A stretch of DNA of 64,000 nucleotides from Primula veris (taxonomy: Eukaryota > Streptophyta > Magnoliopsida > Ericales > Primulaceae). The stretch's first letter is position 1. The number at the start of each line of letters is the position of its first letter. A program made the position numbers and the translations under genes. The notes beneath the pieces were generated by a model. The model ran no database searches and was not told the DNA's origin. It saw only the letters and a list, made by a program, of their open reading frames with translations. The stretch covers positions 1,743,501 through 1,807,500 of the forward strand of contig OY821745.1 of assembly GCA_963682055.1 (NCBI GenBank). The letters are read 5' to 3'. Positions 11,525 to 23,600 of this stretch are shown piece after piece.

Positions 11525-13192
11525 TTAAAGGAGTAAACATGGAAAAAAAATTGGGATAATAAGCCGAACGGGTTAATAAATTAATGAAAATGAAAGTGTT
11601 TATATATAGTTAAAAATTTACTTCATCACAAGATTCACAACACGACAAACTTTGACCCATTTCAATTTTCATCATCACTTTTTCACATTATTGTTTACCA
11701 TAGTATTTTGTTTCAAAATAATAATAATATTTTGTTTGACCCCAGAAATGCATAAGAGCAAGCACAGAGGTTTCTCATTATTTTTTTCCAAATCCAACAA
11801 AAAAAAAAAACTACATCCCTTTCCATTATACTTGACACCTTTTCATCCATACAAATTATCATATTTCTTATAAAACTTCTTATTTTCTATCTCTATCTTT
11901 TTAAACATTTTTTTATATAACCATGATGTCATATTACTCGTGTAAAATAGTGTATGTGTAACATTTTTGCTTTATATAATAAATATTGGTCCACGATCAC
12001 ATTTTGAATATTTTTATGATAAAACTGATAATTGAGATTGTTTTTTTTGTCAAAAATAACAAGATTTATAAAAATATGAATTAAAACTTATATGATTCAA
12101 CACTATAAGTCCATAAATTAATGCACTGCATAAGTATCGGTCTCTGTCAGGCTATGACTATATATACGAGCATTTTCGATCACAAGTCACATCCCTTCTC
12201 GAGGGCAATAAAACACACAAACTCCTAAATTTTAAATATATTTTCACTATTCTAACACTGTTTCTTATAGCTCTTATGAGAGCAATGAGTATAAAACTTG
12301 TAGTTTTATGTGTTAGAATAGTCAACATAACATTACTGCTAAATATTCAATGGCTAATAAGTTTATTCTTAACATGTTCAAACTTTCCTAAAGATTTTAC
12401 AATGGTTATTTTTTTTTAATGTTTGGTACCTTAACTTTACTATAGTCTATCCAATTAACATTTAAACTAGGTGAAGGCCCTGAAACACTCATTTGAAAGT
12501 TAATTTCTTAACAAGCCAACGAAAAAGAAATGACTTTATATTAAGTCGATTGTTCCTTGTGTTTACACAACTCTTTTGAACATCTCAATCATAGCTTTTT
12601 TCTTAAGAATATACAAAGATTACTTGATATAAATATGTTTTGAACAAAGGCACAAAGTACCAACCATAGATTTTAAATCATCCATAAAAGCTTTATGTAA
12701 GAAATATCAATTAGAAGCGAGACAAGGCAAAAACAAATGTATGGCTTAAAGCCTTAGACATAAGCAAAAATATTTGGATTACCACATTGCTCTGTAATCT
12801 AAATTCTCAAGAAATCAAATGATATAGTCATATGATTCTTGAATACTGCAAGTTTTGATAAGCACTCGGACGAGGGGTTGAGAAAAAATTTCATCGAGTG
12901 AGTGTTCATCGTGAAGTGGAACATGTCAAGACTCTATCAACAATTATGTAACAACTCGTTTACACCGCAAACCGATTGTTTTTAAAATGAATAATAGTTT
13001 CAATAATTGTTTTGATTTCTCTACTTGATTTCATATGGTTACATATAGTTAAGGTTCTAAAAGGCGCAATGCAAAATTTATGCGGAAATTGGTCGGTTAG
13101 CGCCCAATTTCAAGCTTCGCCTACCTTCTAGTCATCGTCTTATAATTTACGTCTATACGTGCCTTTTAGAACACTGCATATAGTAATAAATT

Positions 13193-13612
13193 CTCCAATA
13201 ATAAAGTAAAATGTAAAATACAGACTATTTGTATTATTCTCCAATTTGAACCAGAGCATAATAAAAAGTAGTCCAATAAATATTACAAAAAGTTAAAAAA
13301 ATATATATAATAAATTCCCCTATTATCAAGTTAAATATAGACACTTGTATTTTCTCCAATTTGAACGAGCCCATAAAAATCACTAGTACAAAAAGTAATA
13401 CTACAAAAAGTTTAAAAAAACATATAATAATTCCTCTATACACGCTTTTCTATTTTTATCCAATTTGAGCAAGCGCATAAAAACTAGTATAAAAACTAGT
13501 GCATAAAATTTTAAAAAAACATATAATAAATTCCCCTGTAAATAAGTAAAATACAGACTTTTGTATTTTTCTCCAATTTGAACAATCTCATAAAAAGCAT
13601 AACAAAAGAGGG
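13193..13612. repeat. Four-copy tandem repeat, about 90-116 bp unit
   Basis: The anchor TAATAAATTCCCC or a close variant recurs near 13193, 13308, 13424 and 13524. Each copy contains a TCCAATTTGAAC-like motif followed by CATAAAAA. Copies are diverged and differ in length. Confidence 0.75.
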
Positions 13613-13639
13613 TAGTTACTTTGTTCCTACTTAACTGTT

Positions 13640-13805
13640 CATTACCAAATGTTTAAAAATTTATTTTAAAATTATTGAAATGAAAATTTTAAAAAGTTGA
13701 TCATATAGTTTAAATGTTAAATTTTATGATTAGATTTAAAAAAAAAATTTATTTCGACAATATTGACAGACGATCAAAATTACACGTAATTTCGTAATAA
13801 ACCGT
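13640..13805. mobile_element. Decayed Stowaway-like MITE
   Basis: The text resembles the interior and right arm of the element at 1972-2206: TTATTTCGACAAT...ATCAAAATTACACGTAATTTCGTA. The terminal GGAGGGAG motif is lost. A remnant only. Confidence 0.5.
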
Positions 13806-14126
13806 AAAATCATAAGTAATTACTATTACAAACAGTTAAAAAATAAAAATAAAAATGAAAATGAAAATGAAGCTAGCTGTAAATTATCAAAAACAGAAAC
13901 TGTTACCAACTTTTCTCACGTACACCCAGGCCTCCAAAATTAGCAAACTCTCACGCGCCAAATTACACAATTTCAACACACGCGCCACAAAAAGACAAAT
14001 CACATTACACGTCACGTCACCATTTCCCGCCACTCCCTTGCTAAAAATCCACAACGATCACCTTTTTTATTTTTTTTATTTTTTTATTTTTATTAAATAA
14101 AAACAAAATAAAACATGATAATATTA

Positions 14127-14333
14127 CATTATAAAATAATGTTTGATTTATTGAGAGTTAAAAACTGTCACAAATCCGTTACTAATTTAAAAAGCTGTCA
14201 CAAATCTGTCATAAATTGACTAAACTGTTACAAAGCCGTCATAAAAACCGTCATTAATAAGTTCGTAACAAAAAATACCGTCATTAATTCCGACGCTATT
14301 TGAGTTATTTTTTTTATTTTTTTTTTTTAAGTG
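14127..14333. mobile_element. CACTA-type MITE (copy 1)
   Basis: About 207 bp with a TTA 3-bp target duplication (14124-14126 and 14334-14336). The ends are CATTATAAAATAATG and TTTTTTAAGTG, diverged from CACTACAA/TTGTAGTG. The interior carries repeated CTGTCACAAATC-like subterminal motifs. It is clearly the same family as 62290-62483, where the CACTA terminus is intact. Confidence 0.78.
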
Positions 14334-14389
14334 TTAGTCCATTTATTTATATATATATATATATATATAACCATGTAACATTTATTTAT

Positions 14390-14480
14390 ACTTTCTCCCT
14401 CTAGAAAATAAAACACACTCTCTCTCTCTCTAGATTTTCTGCGAAAATCGAGGCGGAGCTAAAATGAATTAATTACAGGT
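14390..14480 (+). promoter_or_regulatory. Possible 5' leader start of the ASI1-like gene
   Basis: A (CT)n-rich tract (CTCTCTCTCTCTCTAG) is followed by a GC-richer patch (GCGAAAATCGAGGCGGAGC) and a potential splice site CAG/GTACAG. This looks like a plant 5' UTR with a leader intron. The assignment to the gene starting near 20671 is inference and needs transcript data. Confidence 0.35.
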
Positions 14481-14621
14481 ACAGGTGGAGATAATGCATG
14501 TATACATATATACTTATATGTGTGTATATATATATATATATGACTCTATTTTCTCTTAATGATCTGTTTTATTTACCTGTTTATTGCTTTTCTAATTTTT
14601 TTTTATATGCATCTTATTTAG

Positions 14622-14730
14622 TGTATGTAATTTTGACCGGTTATTGAATGAAAATTTTTATTTCGACAATTTTGAGTCGGTTAAAATTGCAGGTAGTTTG
14701 ATGAGTACGGTTAATTGGGGACGGAGGGAG
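14622..14730. mobile_element. Stowaway-like remnant
   Basis: It contains TTTTGACCGGTTATTG and ends GGGGACGGAGGGAGTA, the typical right terminus with a TA target. The left half resembles the inner arm of the 1972-2206 element. Truncated. Confidence 0.6.
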
Positions 14731-15885
14731 TATTCGGTTTTTGTTTGAATATTTTATTTAGTGAAAATCACAAACATGTATACATTTATGATTATGAGTA
14801 TATGTATATATAGTACTATTTCTTTTACCATAGTGATCTATTTTTTACCTATTTATTGTTTTTCTAATTGTTTGTAAATGTATCATATTCAGTCTTCCGT
14901 TTTTGTTTGGCAACAAACTTTTTTAGTTGATTTTTGGTTTTTATGAGTTTTGTCAGTCAGATTTTTAAGTATTTGTATAAATCACATTTTTAGCCTAAAA
15001 AATAAAAAAATACAAATCAGGTTTTTTGAAGGTGATTTTGCTGGTTAAGTTTTGAGTTTGGTTGGTGAGATTATTAAGTTTTTATTTATCAGATTTTTAG
15101 GCTAAAAAATTGAAAATTAAAAAAACAGGATTTTTAAGCTGGTTTTGGACCAAAAAATCTATTGACAAACATAGCTATACACACATATATGTATATATTG
15201 TTCTGTTGTTGATCTATTTTATTTACTTGCTTATTTGTTTTTTTTTTAAAAATAAAATAAAATAAAATGGTTGTACTACTGAATATGAGAAGCTCTGTTA
15301 TATTTTAAATGAAAAATATCTGTATTTTTTTATTAGATTGCTTATGAACTAGTATATATTTTGGTTAAATAGCAGTTTATTGTTCATTAAATGATGTATT
15401 TTTGGGAAAATCACAACAGAAGAGATTATGAGACGCTTTAATATTTTTCCCTCTGGTAAATAAATCTTTGTATTTATTAAATAGATTGTTCCTGAACTCT
15501 ATATTTGGTTAAATAACAGTTTTATTTGATTTTTTAGCAGATGTGTTGTATTGTATTTAATTAAAATCAGATTTACTTATTATTATATTTTATTTGGTGA
15601 AAATTACATTTACTAGACTCGTTTTATTATTCAGTTAGTTCACAGTTTTTTATCTAATTGTGTAAATTTGTTGTGTTTTTATTTAGTGGAAAATGCATTT
15701 ACCAGCCTCCTTTGTATTTAGTGAATTTCACATTTACTACTTACTTTATTATTCAGTAAATGGTGAAAATTAGTAATGTAGTTCATAGAGGTTCTGGTAA
15801 TTTTTTTTTCCAGGGACAATTTCAGTTTCTAAACTTTTTTCTGTGATTAAATTATGACAGAGGAGGCCCTGATGTTTCTGAGGGG

Positions 15886-16046
15886 GCTGGGTCCGGTTCG
15901 GTTCGGTTTTTGGCAAAACCGAAACCGAGCAGATTTTTCGGTTCGCTTTTATTGTAAACTGAAACCGACCCGAAAAAGTTTCGGTTTTTCTTTTTCGGTT
16001 CGGTTTTTCCGGGTTTTCGCTCAGCCTTGGCTCGGTGTGGAAAAAA
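15886..16046. mobile_element. TTCGG-rich hAT-like non-autonomous element
   Basis: Dense CGGTTCGG and CCGAAACCGA motifs in both orientations lie between GGGGCTGGGTCC and CTCAGCCTTGG, which resemble inverted ends of the type GGGCTGAG/CTCAGCCC. A related copy lies at about 43157-43430. Small ORFs here are by-products. Confidence 0.55.
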
Positions 16047-16160
16047 AAGGGTGTACTTTTTTAGTTGTCATTCCCTAGTATTAAATTTCATAAAAAAAAA
16101 GAATTATATCAAATAAACATTTTTCTTCACCACGATCGTCTTAAGTGCGTTCTTCTTCAT

Positions 16161-16219
16161 TTTTTGTACTTCATATATTTATTCATATGTTTTTTTGTAC
16201 TTCATATATTTATTCATAT
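16161..16219. repeat. Two tandem copies of a 31-bp unit
   Basis: TTTTTGTACTTCATATATTT followed by ATTCATAT occurs at 16161-16188 and again at 16192-16219. The two copies are identical over 28 bp, indicating a recent duplication. Confidence 0.85.
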
Positions 16220-16774
16220 ATATATATATTTGTTTGTCGGCATTGTGAGGCCCTAGACTATTCCCGAAATCGTGAGACCCGATGCGATTGCACCTCCTGC
16301 ACCAATTTTGTGCCACCCTTGAATTATGAGTATATACTAAAAATGGTTAATTGTAACGCTAGCCTATAGAAGTTGGTGGTATATATATCATCATTTTCTA
16401 TTATAATAATACAACCCAAGTCAAATGAGCCTACCCAATTTAGCCACTTTTTTTCAAAAATACTCCGACACCTTTATATTAATTGCAATAATACCATACT
16501 CACATAAAAATATAAAAAGTAAAAACTAATAAAACTATTTATCCCTCTACAACCAAACATTCTTTTAAATCTTAAACTATGCTTTTTTCTTTTGTATTAT
16601 CCACATATTTATATTATAACTATACCTATTTTCTATATTTTTATTGCATTACGCGCCGCACACGCAACGCGTGGGGCACGATTACTAGTATTTATAATAA
16701 ATTGTGAAATAAAATCTTAGATTCTCATACTACATGGTTCTTTTTCTAGTTGATCCTTATTGTGTTAAAAAATA

Positions 16775-16884
16775 CTCCCTCCGTTCCTAAACAAGTGTCT
16801 AATGCGAATATGACAATGTGGAGTTAATTCTTATTTATAACTGGCTCAAGTCAGGAGCGTAAATTTTTATTCCTATGTATGGAG
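16775..16884. mobile_element. Small Stowaway-like MITE
   Basis: The left end is CTCCCTCCGTTCCTA, the right end CCTATGTATGGAG, and both sides carry TA (16773-16774 and 16885-16886). The TIR is partly degraded on the right. Confidence 0.5.
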
Positions 16885-17282
16885 TATTACTATAGGGAGG
16901 TTTTACTCTATTTGTTAACGAATGGCGAATGCAATATATGTCCTGAAATTTAAGAATTTAAAGTTGCCTTTTTACCATTCATCGATTACGGTTCTTTTTT
17001 CTCCATAAAAACTGTTATAGTCATTATGTAACCATTGGGATTTGGGATTATAATTCTCAACTATTACTGTATAAACAAAACCTGGAGTAATAAATTATCA
17101 TTATCTTACAAGGAAGAACTTATTGAAGAAAGACAGTGATATATATTCATTTTTAACTCCAAATGTGCAAGGACAATATAAAGAGGAGCCCGAGTGCATC
17201 TTGTTTTGCTTCACAGTTTATGAGCGATGATTATTGTATTTTGAATTCATTTTTTTGGACTAATTTGTGTTTTTTTCCCTCT

Positions 17283-20068
17283 GTAGAAACAGCAAACGTG
17301 CATCTACAACTGAGCTTGGATCATGTCACATTGGGTCCTCTGCCATACTTGTGTAGGTAATAAATGGGCATGTTTCAGTAATCAGTATCATACATTCAAG
17401 TCCGTAATCTATACGTTTTTGTGCGGTGTCACTTTTCAGCTCTTGAAAGCTTCTATCAGAAAAGTTGTGAACACAATTAAAAGATGAAAGACCAATGAAC
17501 GTATCACTAAACGAGAGGTTTCATTGATAGACATAGCTGTTGAACAATAGAGATTTGGTCTCTACGCTAATTATATACCCATAATTAGGAAGATTTGTTA
17601 AGGCAAATTTCCCATTTATATCAGGGACCAAGAAGTTTATTACCAGACTTTGGGTTTGATAGTCCTTCTTAGTTCCTTTAACTTTACTCGTATTCTTATA
17701 TATGTTGGCCTGTTATGGAGACCCCGAATTCAAAATTCTCTTCGAATTTTGATTATGCAAGATGTTTTAGTGTGGATATATCCAATAAATTACTGCATTT
17801 TCTTGTTTCCTTTTAGGTTGCCCAAGACTTGCTTACCGAAACTTCCATACGTAGCCATAAACTTGAGTAATATATTACCCTTGGAGAATTAGCCAAAGAA
17901 TGAGGGCGTTCAGTTTTCTACATTAGACAGTAAAAAGATTAGATTTAGTGTACCAGACAATGATTTTCTGCCAATTTAGTGATGGTTAATGTGACTTTTT
18001 TTTATCCTTACATGGTTTTCGATTTTCAAGGGTATTTATGTTATTTTGTCTCTAATGGACGGAAAAAAAGTGCATTTAATTGAAAATTCATGTAAGTTGA
18101 GGAAAATCAAAATTTAAGACATTGTACTAAATTTACCTAAATCATTGTTTGGCAGACTAAATCATTTTTTTGCTGTCTAGTTTACAAAATTACAATTTTG
18201 TATTAGTTGAGGAATAATGATGTGCACGCAACTTGTGATGGATTTTGAGATGTGTATCTTTTCACAAAAATAGCCTCTAAATCCTTCTGCCATATTTCAT
18301 GGAGGGCATACTCCTACAAACATCGACCCACACGTTTGCCGAATCCCGTGTACAATAGATTAAATATAACTAGCTTGTGGTTGGTTGGTTGGTGTTTGTT
18401 GAAGGATGTCCAGACCAAATATAACTTTTTATCTTACATGGAGTGCACGAGTTGTGTAGTTGTGTGAGTACCTAGACCCCGTAACGGGGTAAACTAAACC
18501 CTTTTTAAATCTAAGGAACAAATATTCATACAACTCGTGCGTTCTCTAAATTTCTCTCACAAAAATCCCTCTCGCAAAGAGTGTGCGTAGGAGTGCATGA
18601 GTTGTGCAGTTAGCATTATGTTTTTTGTGGCTCCAACATTCCTTTGTTCCTTAGTTGTTGCTCCTTTTTTCTACTTATTATATATATAAATGATAAGGAA
18701 AACCCACTTTTTTATTTATTAATATTGCAAAAATACAAAGTGGGGTATAACCTGACAAATTAAAATTACAAGGTTCAGGAGATAACAAAAAGAAATACAA
18801 ATGACTGATTAATAAATTACTCAGTAACAGGACTTGTGAAAATAATTTAATGAAGTCAATGTGGCCTGCTCCTTGTTCCATAATGAAAGTTTCTCATTGT
18901 TCCATAACGAAAAACATATATTTATTGTGCCTAAAGTACGGTAGGACAATTTTTTTTGTTAGACCTAGCTAATCTGTAGTTAATTGCCACTTGTTTTAGA
19001 ATGGTAATGTTTTCCATTTATTGTTTTAATTATTTGACATAACAATATATGATCTAGTTGATTCTTTTCCCCTCTCATAATATAAAATTATATATTCGTA
19101 TTATAGAACAACTAGTAACACGCTAAAACTGTTAGTTTTATCTTTTACGATCCACGATTTAATGAGTAGAAAATTGTATTATAGGACGTATGTTCTCATC
19201 AGCGGCGGAACCAAGATTTGGATAGCAGTGGGCTAAAATATACGTGTACACTTTTTTGTAATTATGGTAGGTGCTATAGTCCCTTTTTAGGATACTCCTA
19301 GTTCATCCCGTGAATCTCATTAAGAAAGATGGAGCTACTAACTAAAGACAAGACGGTGGAATTTACCTTAATTTGCTGCTTGATTATTCTCCCCCTTTAT
19401 CATTTATCTTTGGTTTCCTGTTTAAACTGTTAATGTGTGGGAATGAATAGAGTGATAAAGGCGAACATAGTGATTATGCTCAATTGATTGTCATGATATT
19501 GCTTTTATTTTAAGGGTCCAGAATCCTTTACATCCTTTTGCGGTTCCAATCTCTCACAATGAATTTCGTATTCCATATCCAACTGTTTACTTCGTTCTTC
19601 ACCTGTTTGCACAATGACTTGTGACTAAAAAGTTTTCTTAACTTGACAAGTTTTCATATTTTTGGTTGTCTGGGTTAGATGATTTGCTAGCATATGTTTA
19701 ACTACATTTTAAGATAGACTAATTGAAGCTTGTTTCTAACTCATTATTTCCTGTAAAGTACTGATAATCCACACAGAATCTTGGTCCCTAAGACGACATA
19801 TACCGCCACTACTTAAATTTAAAGGAATACGTTATTACTGATTCCAAAAATCTGCATCTCATAAAAGAACATAGTCTTTAAATTGAAAAATTTGGATTGG
19901 AGATTCCATTTATAAGATTTTTTTTCAAATTTTGACTATGCAAGAAGTTATTCAGTGTGGAAATATTTTATAAGTTACTGCAATGTTACTTTCTCTTATA
20001 GGTTGTCAAAGACTTGCTAAGCGAAGGTTCGATCAATGTCAGATTTGGGTCTCTGTCAAACGTTTATA
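17283..20068 (+). other. Duplicated exon-like modules before the BAH exon
   Basis: An acceptor plus the coding-like text VAQDLLTE at 17821 is matched by VVKDLLSE at 20003-20068 (after TCTCTTATAG). Both are preceded by similar TATGCAAGANGTT...TTACTGCA tracts, which also precede the real exon at 20625. The 17821 copy also has AATATATTACCCTTGGAGAA, which matches the start-codon region at 20668. It runs into stops, so it is a decayed copy. The 20003-20068 segment ends with a GTAATT donor in a phase that could join the exon at 20625, so it may be a real upstream exon. Confidence 0.5.
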
Positions 20069-20670
20069 GGTAATTTATTGGCATTTCTTTAGCGTCATAC
20101 GTCCAAGGCCGGAATTTAAAGAAGAAACATTACATCTTATCGTTATCTTAAAAAAATTACATGGTTTTAATTTTCAGTTCCAAACATTTTTATCTTAAAC
20201 GTTCTTGACACGGTTCATACATGAATGACGGATGATAATTTTACTTAGCAACATGTTCAATTAATATGCCAAGCCATTGAATAAATCAGGTACCGACTCA
20301 AAGCTAGATTATGCACTGCAGTTGGGAAGCCATGGGTTTCTATATCTGTTTTTTTTTTGGTAAATCAAATTATATTAAGAGAACCTCACATCTGACTCTT
20401 CATTTCCTGTAAAGTGCTGATAATTACGCTCAGTTCATAGTCCCAATCTATATTCATTGAATACATTAATAAATATTCTCACATTTAACAAGATGATAGC
20501 CTTTTAGGTCAGATACCTGGATTCTAGACTCTAGATAGATTTTTTCTCTGATTTTTGCATATGCAAGACGTTAGTATGCTTTGGAAAATCCAATATGTTA
20601 ATGCATTTTCTCCTTTTCTTTTAGGGACTCACAGAAAGAGATTTCCAATTTTAATAACAACTTACAGAAT

Positions 20671-23600
20671 ATGTTAACCGTTGGAGGAATAGCGAAAGAA
20701 GAGGCCATTGGGGAAATAACCAAAGAAGAGGAGGTTGAATTTTGTTGGGGTGAGAAAAAGGATTCTAGTAATAAAAACGTGCAATTCTACAAGTCCTTCA
20801 AGTATGATGGAGTGACATACTCTTTATTTGATTGCGTATATGTTTGGTGCGGGGACGAGCCTGAACCATCCATTGGCAAGATCTTAAAAATGTGGGAGAC
20901 ACCGACTCACGAAAAGAAAGTGAAGTATGTTTGGTTCTTTCGTCCCTGTGAGATAAGTAATTTCCTAGGAGATGTTAAGCTACTCGAGAAGGAGATTTTT
21001 CTAGCTTGTGGAGAGGGAACTGGGCTATCCAGAATTGGTTCCCCGGTAAATTTATTACTCGCGCGTATAATATTTCCTACGAACTATCTATTTCTTTCCG
21101 GTTTTAATCAGTCACATATTAGTCATTTTACACTCACATATGTTCAGTCAAGTGCCATCGAGCATAGTGTGTGAGTAATTCTGTTATGATTACTTATTCT
21201 AGTCACTTATGATTGTATTAGGAGGCTGTTGCTGGAAAATGTAAAGTTATATGCATGAGTTCAGATAAGAGAAATGCCCAAGTTTCCAATGAAGAATTAC
21301 GATCTGCCAATCATATTTTCTACCGTACCTTTCATGTTGAAAGATGCAAAATTTCTGAAAGATTTCCAGATAAAATTGCTGATACTGAAGGTCAGAACCT
21401 ATTGTCTGGGTATATTAGTATTCAATGTGTTCAAAAGTTTTTTCCCAATAGTTTTGGCCTCTCAGATATATAGTTGTCAATGTCTAGTTCACGTTTCTTT
21501 CCTATTTCACGTCGTAATTTTCCATAAAACTTGGTTAATGTGGTATACTATGTAGGTTAAAGAGATATGCATATAGTCAATGGCTTTGTTCAGCATTATT
21601 TTATTCCCCCTATAGATCAGAAAACTATTTGCATATGCTCAATTGTCTGATCTAACTGCAATGTTTCTAGCATTACATTAATATGTTAGCATATGCAATC
21701 TTACAAAATATAATTTCTAGCACTTCGTATCTTGTTATTTTGTTGTTGTTATGTTATATGTTGGGTTAAAGGATTAACTTCATAGTCCTGGTATATTTAA
21801 TATATACTGTTGGGTTGTTATCAAGTTTATAACATTGTTTTATCGTTTATTTTACATACGGGTTGAGTACCTGTAGGCATACGTATCCACTGGAGGCCTG
21901 TTATCATGTTTTCTTATATTGCTGTATTGTTTATTATATGTAATCAAAGTACTTATAGTAGTCACATCTACTGGATGCCAGTTATCATTTTTGGTATGAT
22001 TGATTTGGTTTATATTAAATAATGAAATTCCTATCCGTTGTTCTAGATGCAGTTTTGCAATAAGGTTCCAAGTGGGGTTGGAACTGCAGTTTGAACCAAG
22101 TGTATAAGGTTTCAAGTGAGGTTGGAACTGCAGTTGGAACCAAGTGTATTAATGGACAGAAACTGTTTTAAAATTAAATGTACTTGGAAATAATTCACAC
22201 GCACATTTAACAACGGAGTTCACCTAACTAGGCTACGTCTCCGGGGCACTTACCCAGATTATGATATTATAAAAAGCTTACAATATATGACTCAAGTCTT
22301 AATGAAAAACTTAGACTCCCTCTATGTTTTTCTGCCTATCACTATATTGCTCCTACTCTATAACTATCACTTATAAATCAATGGCATCCCACCATTGTTT
22401 TTCTTTTTAAAGCTCACGTGTATTCTCTCTAGAAAATAAGTTCTTTATAATTTAGAACACACACCTTTACAAGCTTAAGTTACTAAGTATATAAACAAGT
22501 AAAAACAATCTTCTATCTTCAATATCTTTTGATTGCTTTTGACTTGGTTGATTAGCTTCAATCTCTCCAAGTATCACGAGATTCTTCAGCATGGATTGAC
22601 TCTAATCATCTTTGATTAACACCTGTTTAGTAACACACTTGAAAGTAGGAGTTAATCTTTTCCTTTGAAAGGAAACATATAAAGATATGATCTCTTAAAG
22701 ATAATATCTTTTCATAAACATATGAAACATTTAACTCCACATATCAATCAATCTTTATACATATCTTTACTGAATATTATAAGAATCAAAAGATTGAATC
22801 AAGTGATAAGGACAAGCATAAGAATAGAGATATATAAATTAAAAGGAAACATAACCTTATAAACTAATCTCTTTATATCTTTTATAAACATCTTTCCTTA
22901 ACACATTAGTATTCTCAATAAACACATATACACGTTTAAGACCTTATGAGAATATATCCTACATACTTTAAAACAAATGATTAGCATTAAACAATTAGTA
23001 ATGTAGAATAATGAAACAAGACAGAATTCTGTTTTAACAGCAGGTTGAACTGTGGTTGCAACTGAGGTTGCAACTGGTACTTGAAACCTGTCACCACAGG
23101 TTGTAACTTAGGTTGCAACCAGTACTTGAAACCTAATACAACTAACTTAGTAGGTTGTAACTGAGGTTGCAACTGGTACTTGGAACCTGTCAATCCTGTC
23201 TTAGTTATTAATAACAGTTAGGATTTATTTAGTAAAAACCAATAGACAATTAACAATATTTAGACCAGAAATCTGGTCCTAACAATCTCCCCCTTTGTCA
23301 TTGGTTTTGACAAATCAATAAAGTTTATAAATCATCCCAACCACCTGCAAATTCCATATCAGTAAGCTCCCCCTGTATGTTAGAATTGCAGGCAAAATAT
23401 ATAAGCACAATGTATGTGCACACAATTAGTTTTCAGACCTGTTTCAAGTTTAAAGCTTTCATACTTCAACAAGATATCAAGATATTTGCAGAAAGAAATT
23501 GCAGAATGATTAAAGCCAAACAGGCATAAACTTGTCTTAATACAGCAGAATTGAAAAACAGATTAAAGTCTTGAAAACATCAAAATGAAACAAAACATAA

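Larger units (their letters stand above)
9164..14390. other. Intergenic region between hydrolase and ASI1-like genes
   Basis: No convincing coding gene is seen. The 3' UTR of the hydrolase probably runs from 9164 to about 9400. Beyond it are a large foldback element with a nested insert (10178-11265), a 105-bp MITE (11420-11524), about 90-116-bp tandem repeats (13193-13612), a decayed Stowaway (about 13640-13805) and a CACTA-type MITE (14127-14333). The rest is AT-rich and unassigned. Confidence 0.7.
14480..20624. other. Long 5' region of the ASI1-like gene: leader introns and repeats
   Basis: No independent gene is supported here. It holds a TTCGG-rich element (about 15886-16046), a 31-bp direct repeat (16161-16219), a small MITE (16775-16884), an inverted-repeat patch (about 18440-18610) and three diverged copies of an exon-like module near 17283-17905, 19735-20080 and 20395-20670. 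The last copy leads into the first clear coding exon. Confidence 0.55.

Noticed and set aside
15854..16078. 74-aa plus ORF starting MTEEALMFLRGL as the first exon of the ASI1-like gene
   Set aside because: Most of it is the TTCGG-rich repeat read as RFGF-like text. No phase-compatible link to the next exon could be shown.
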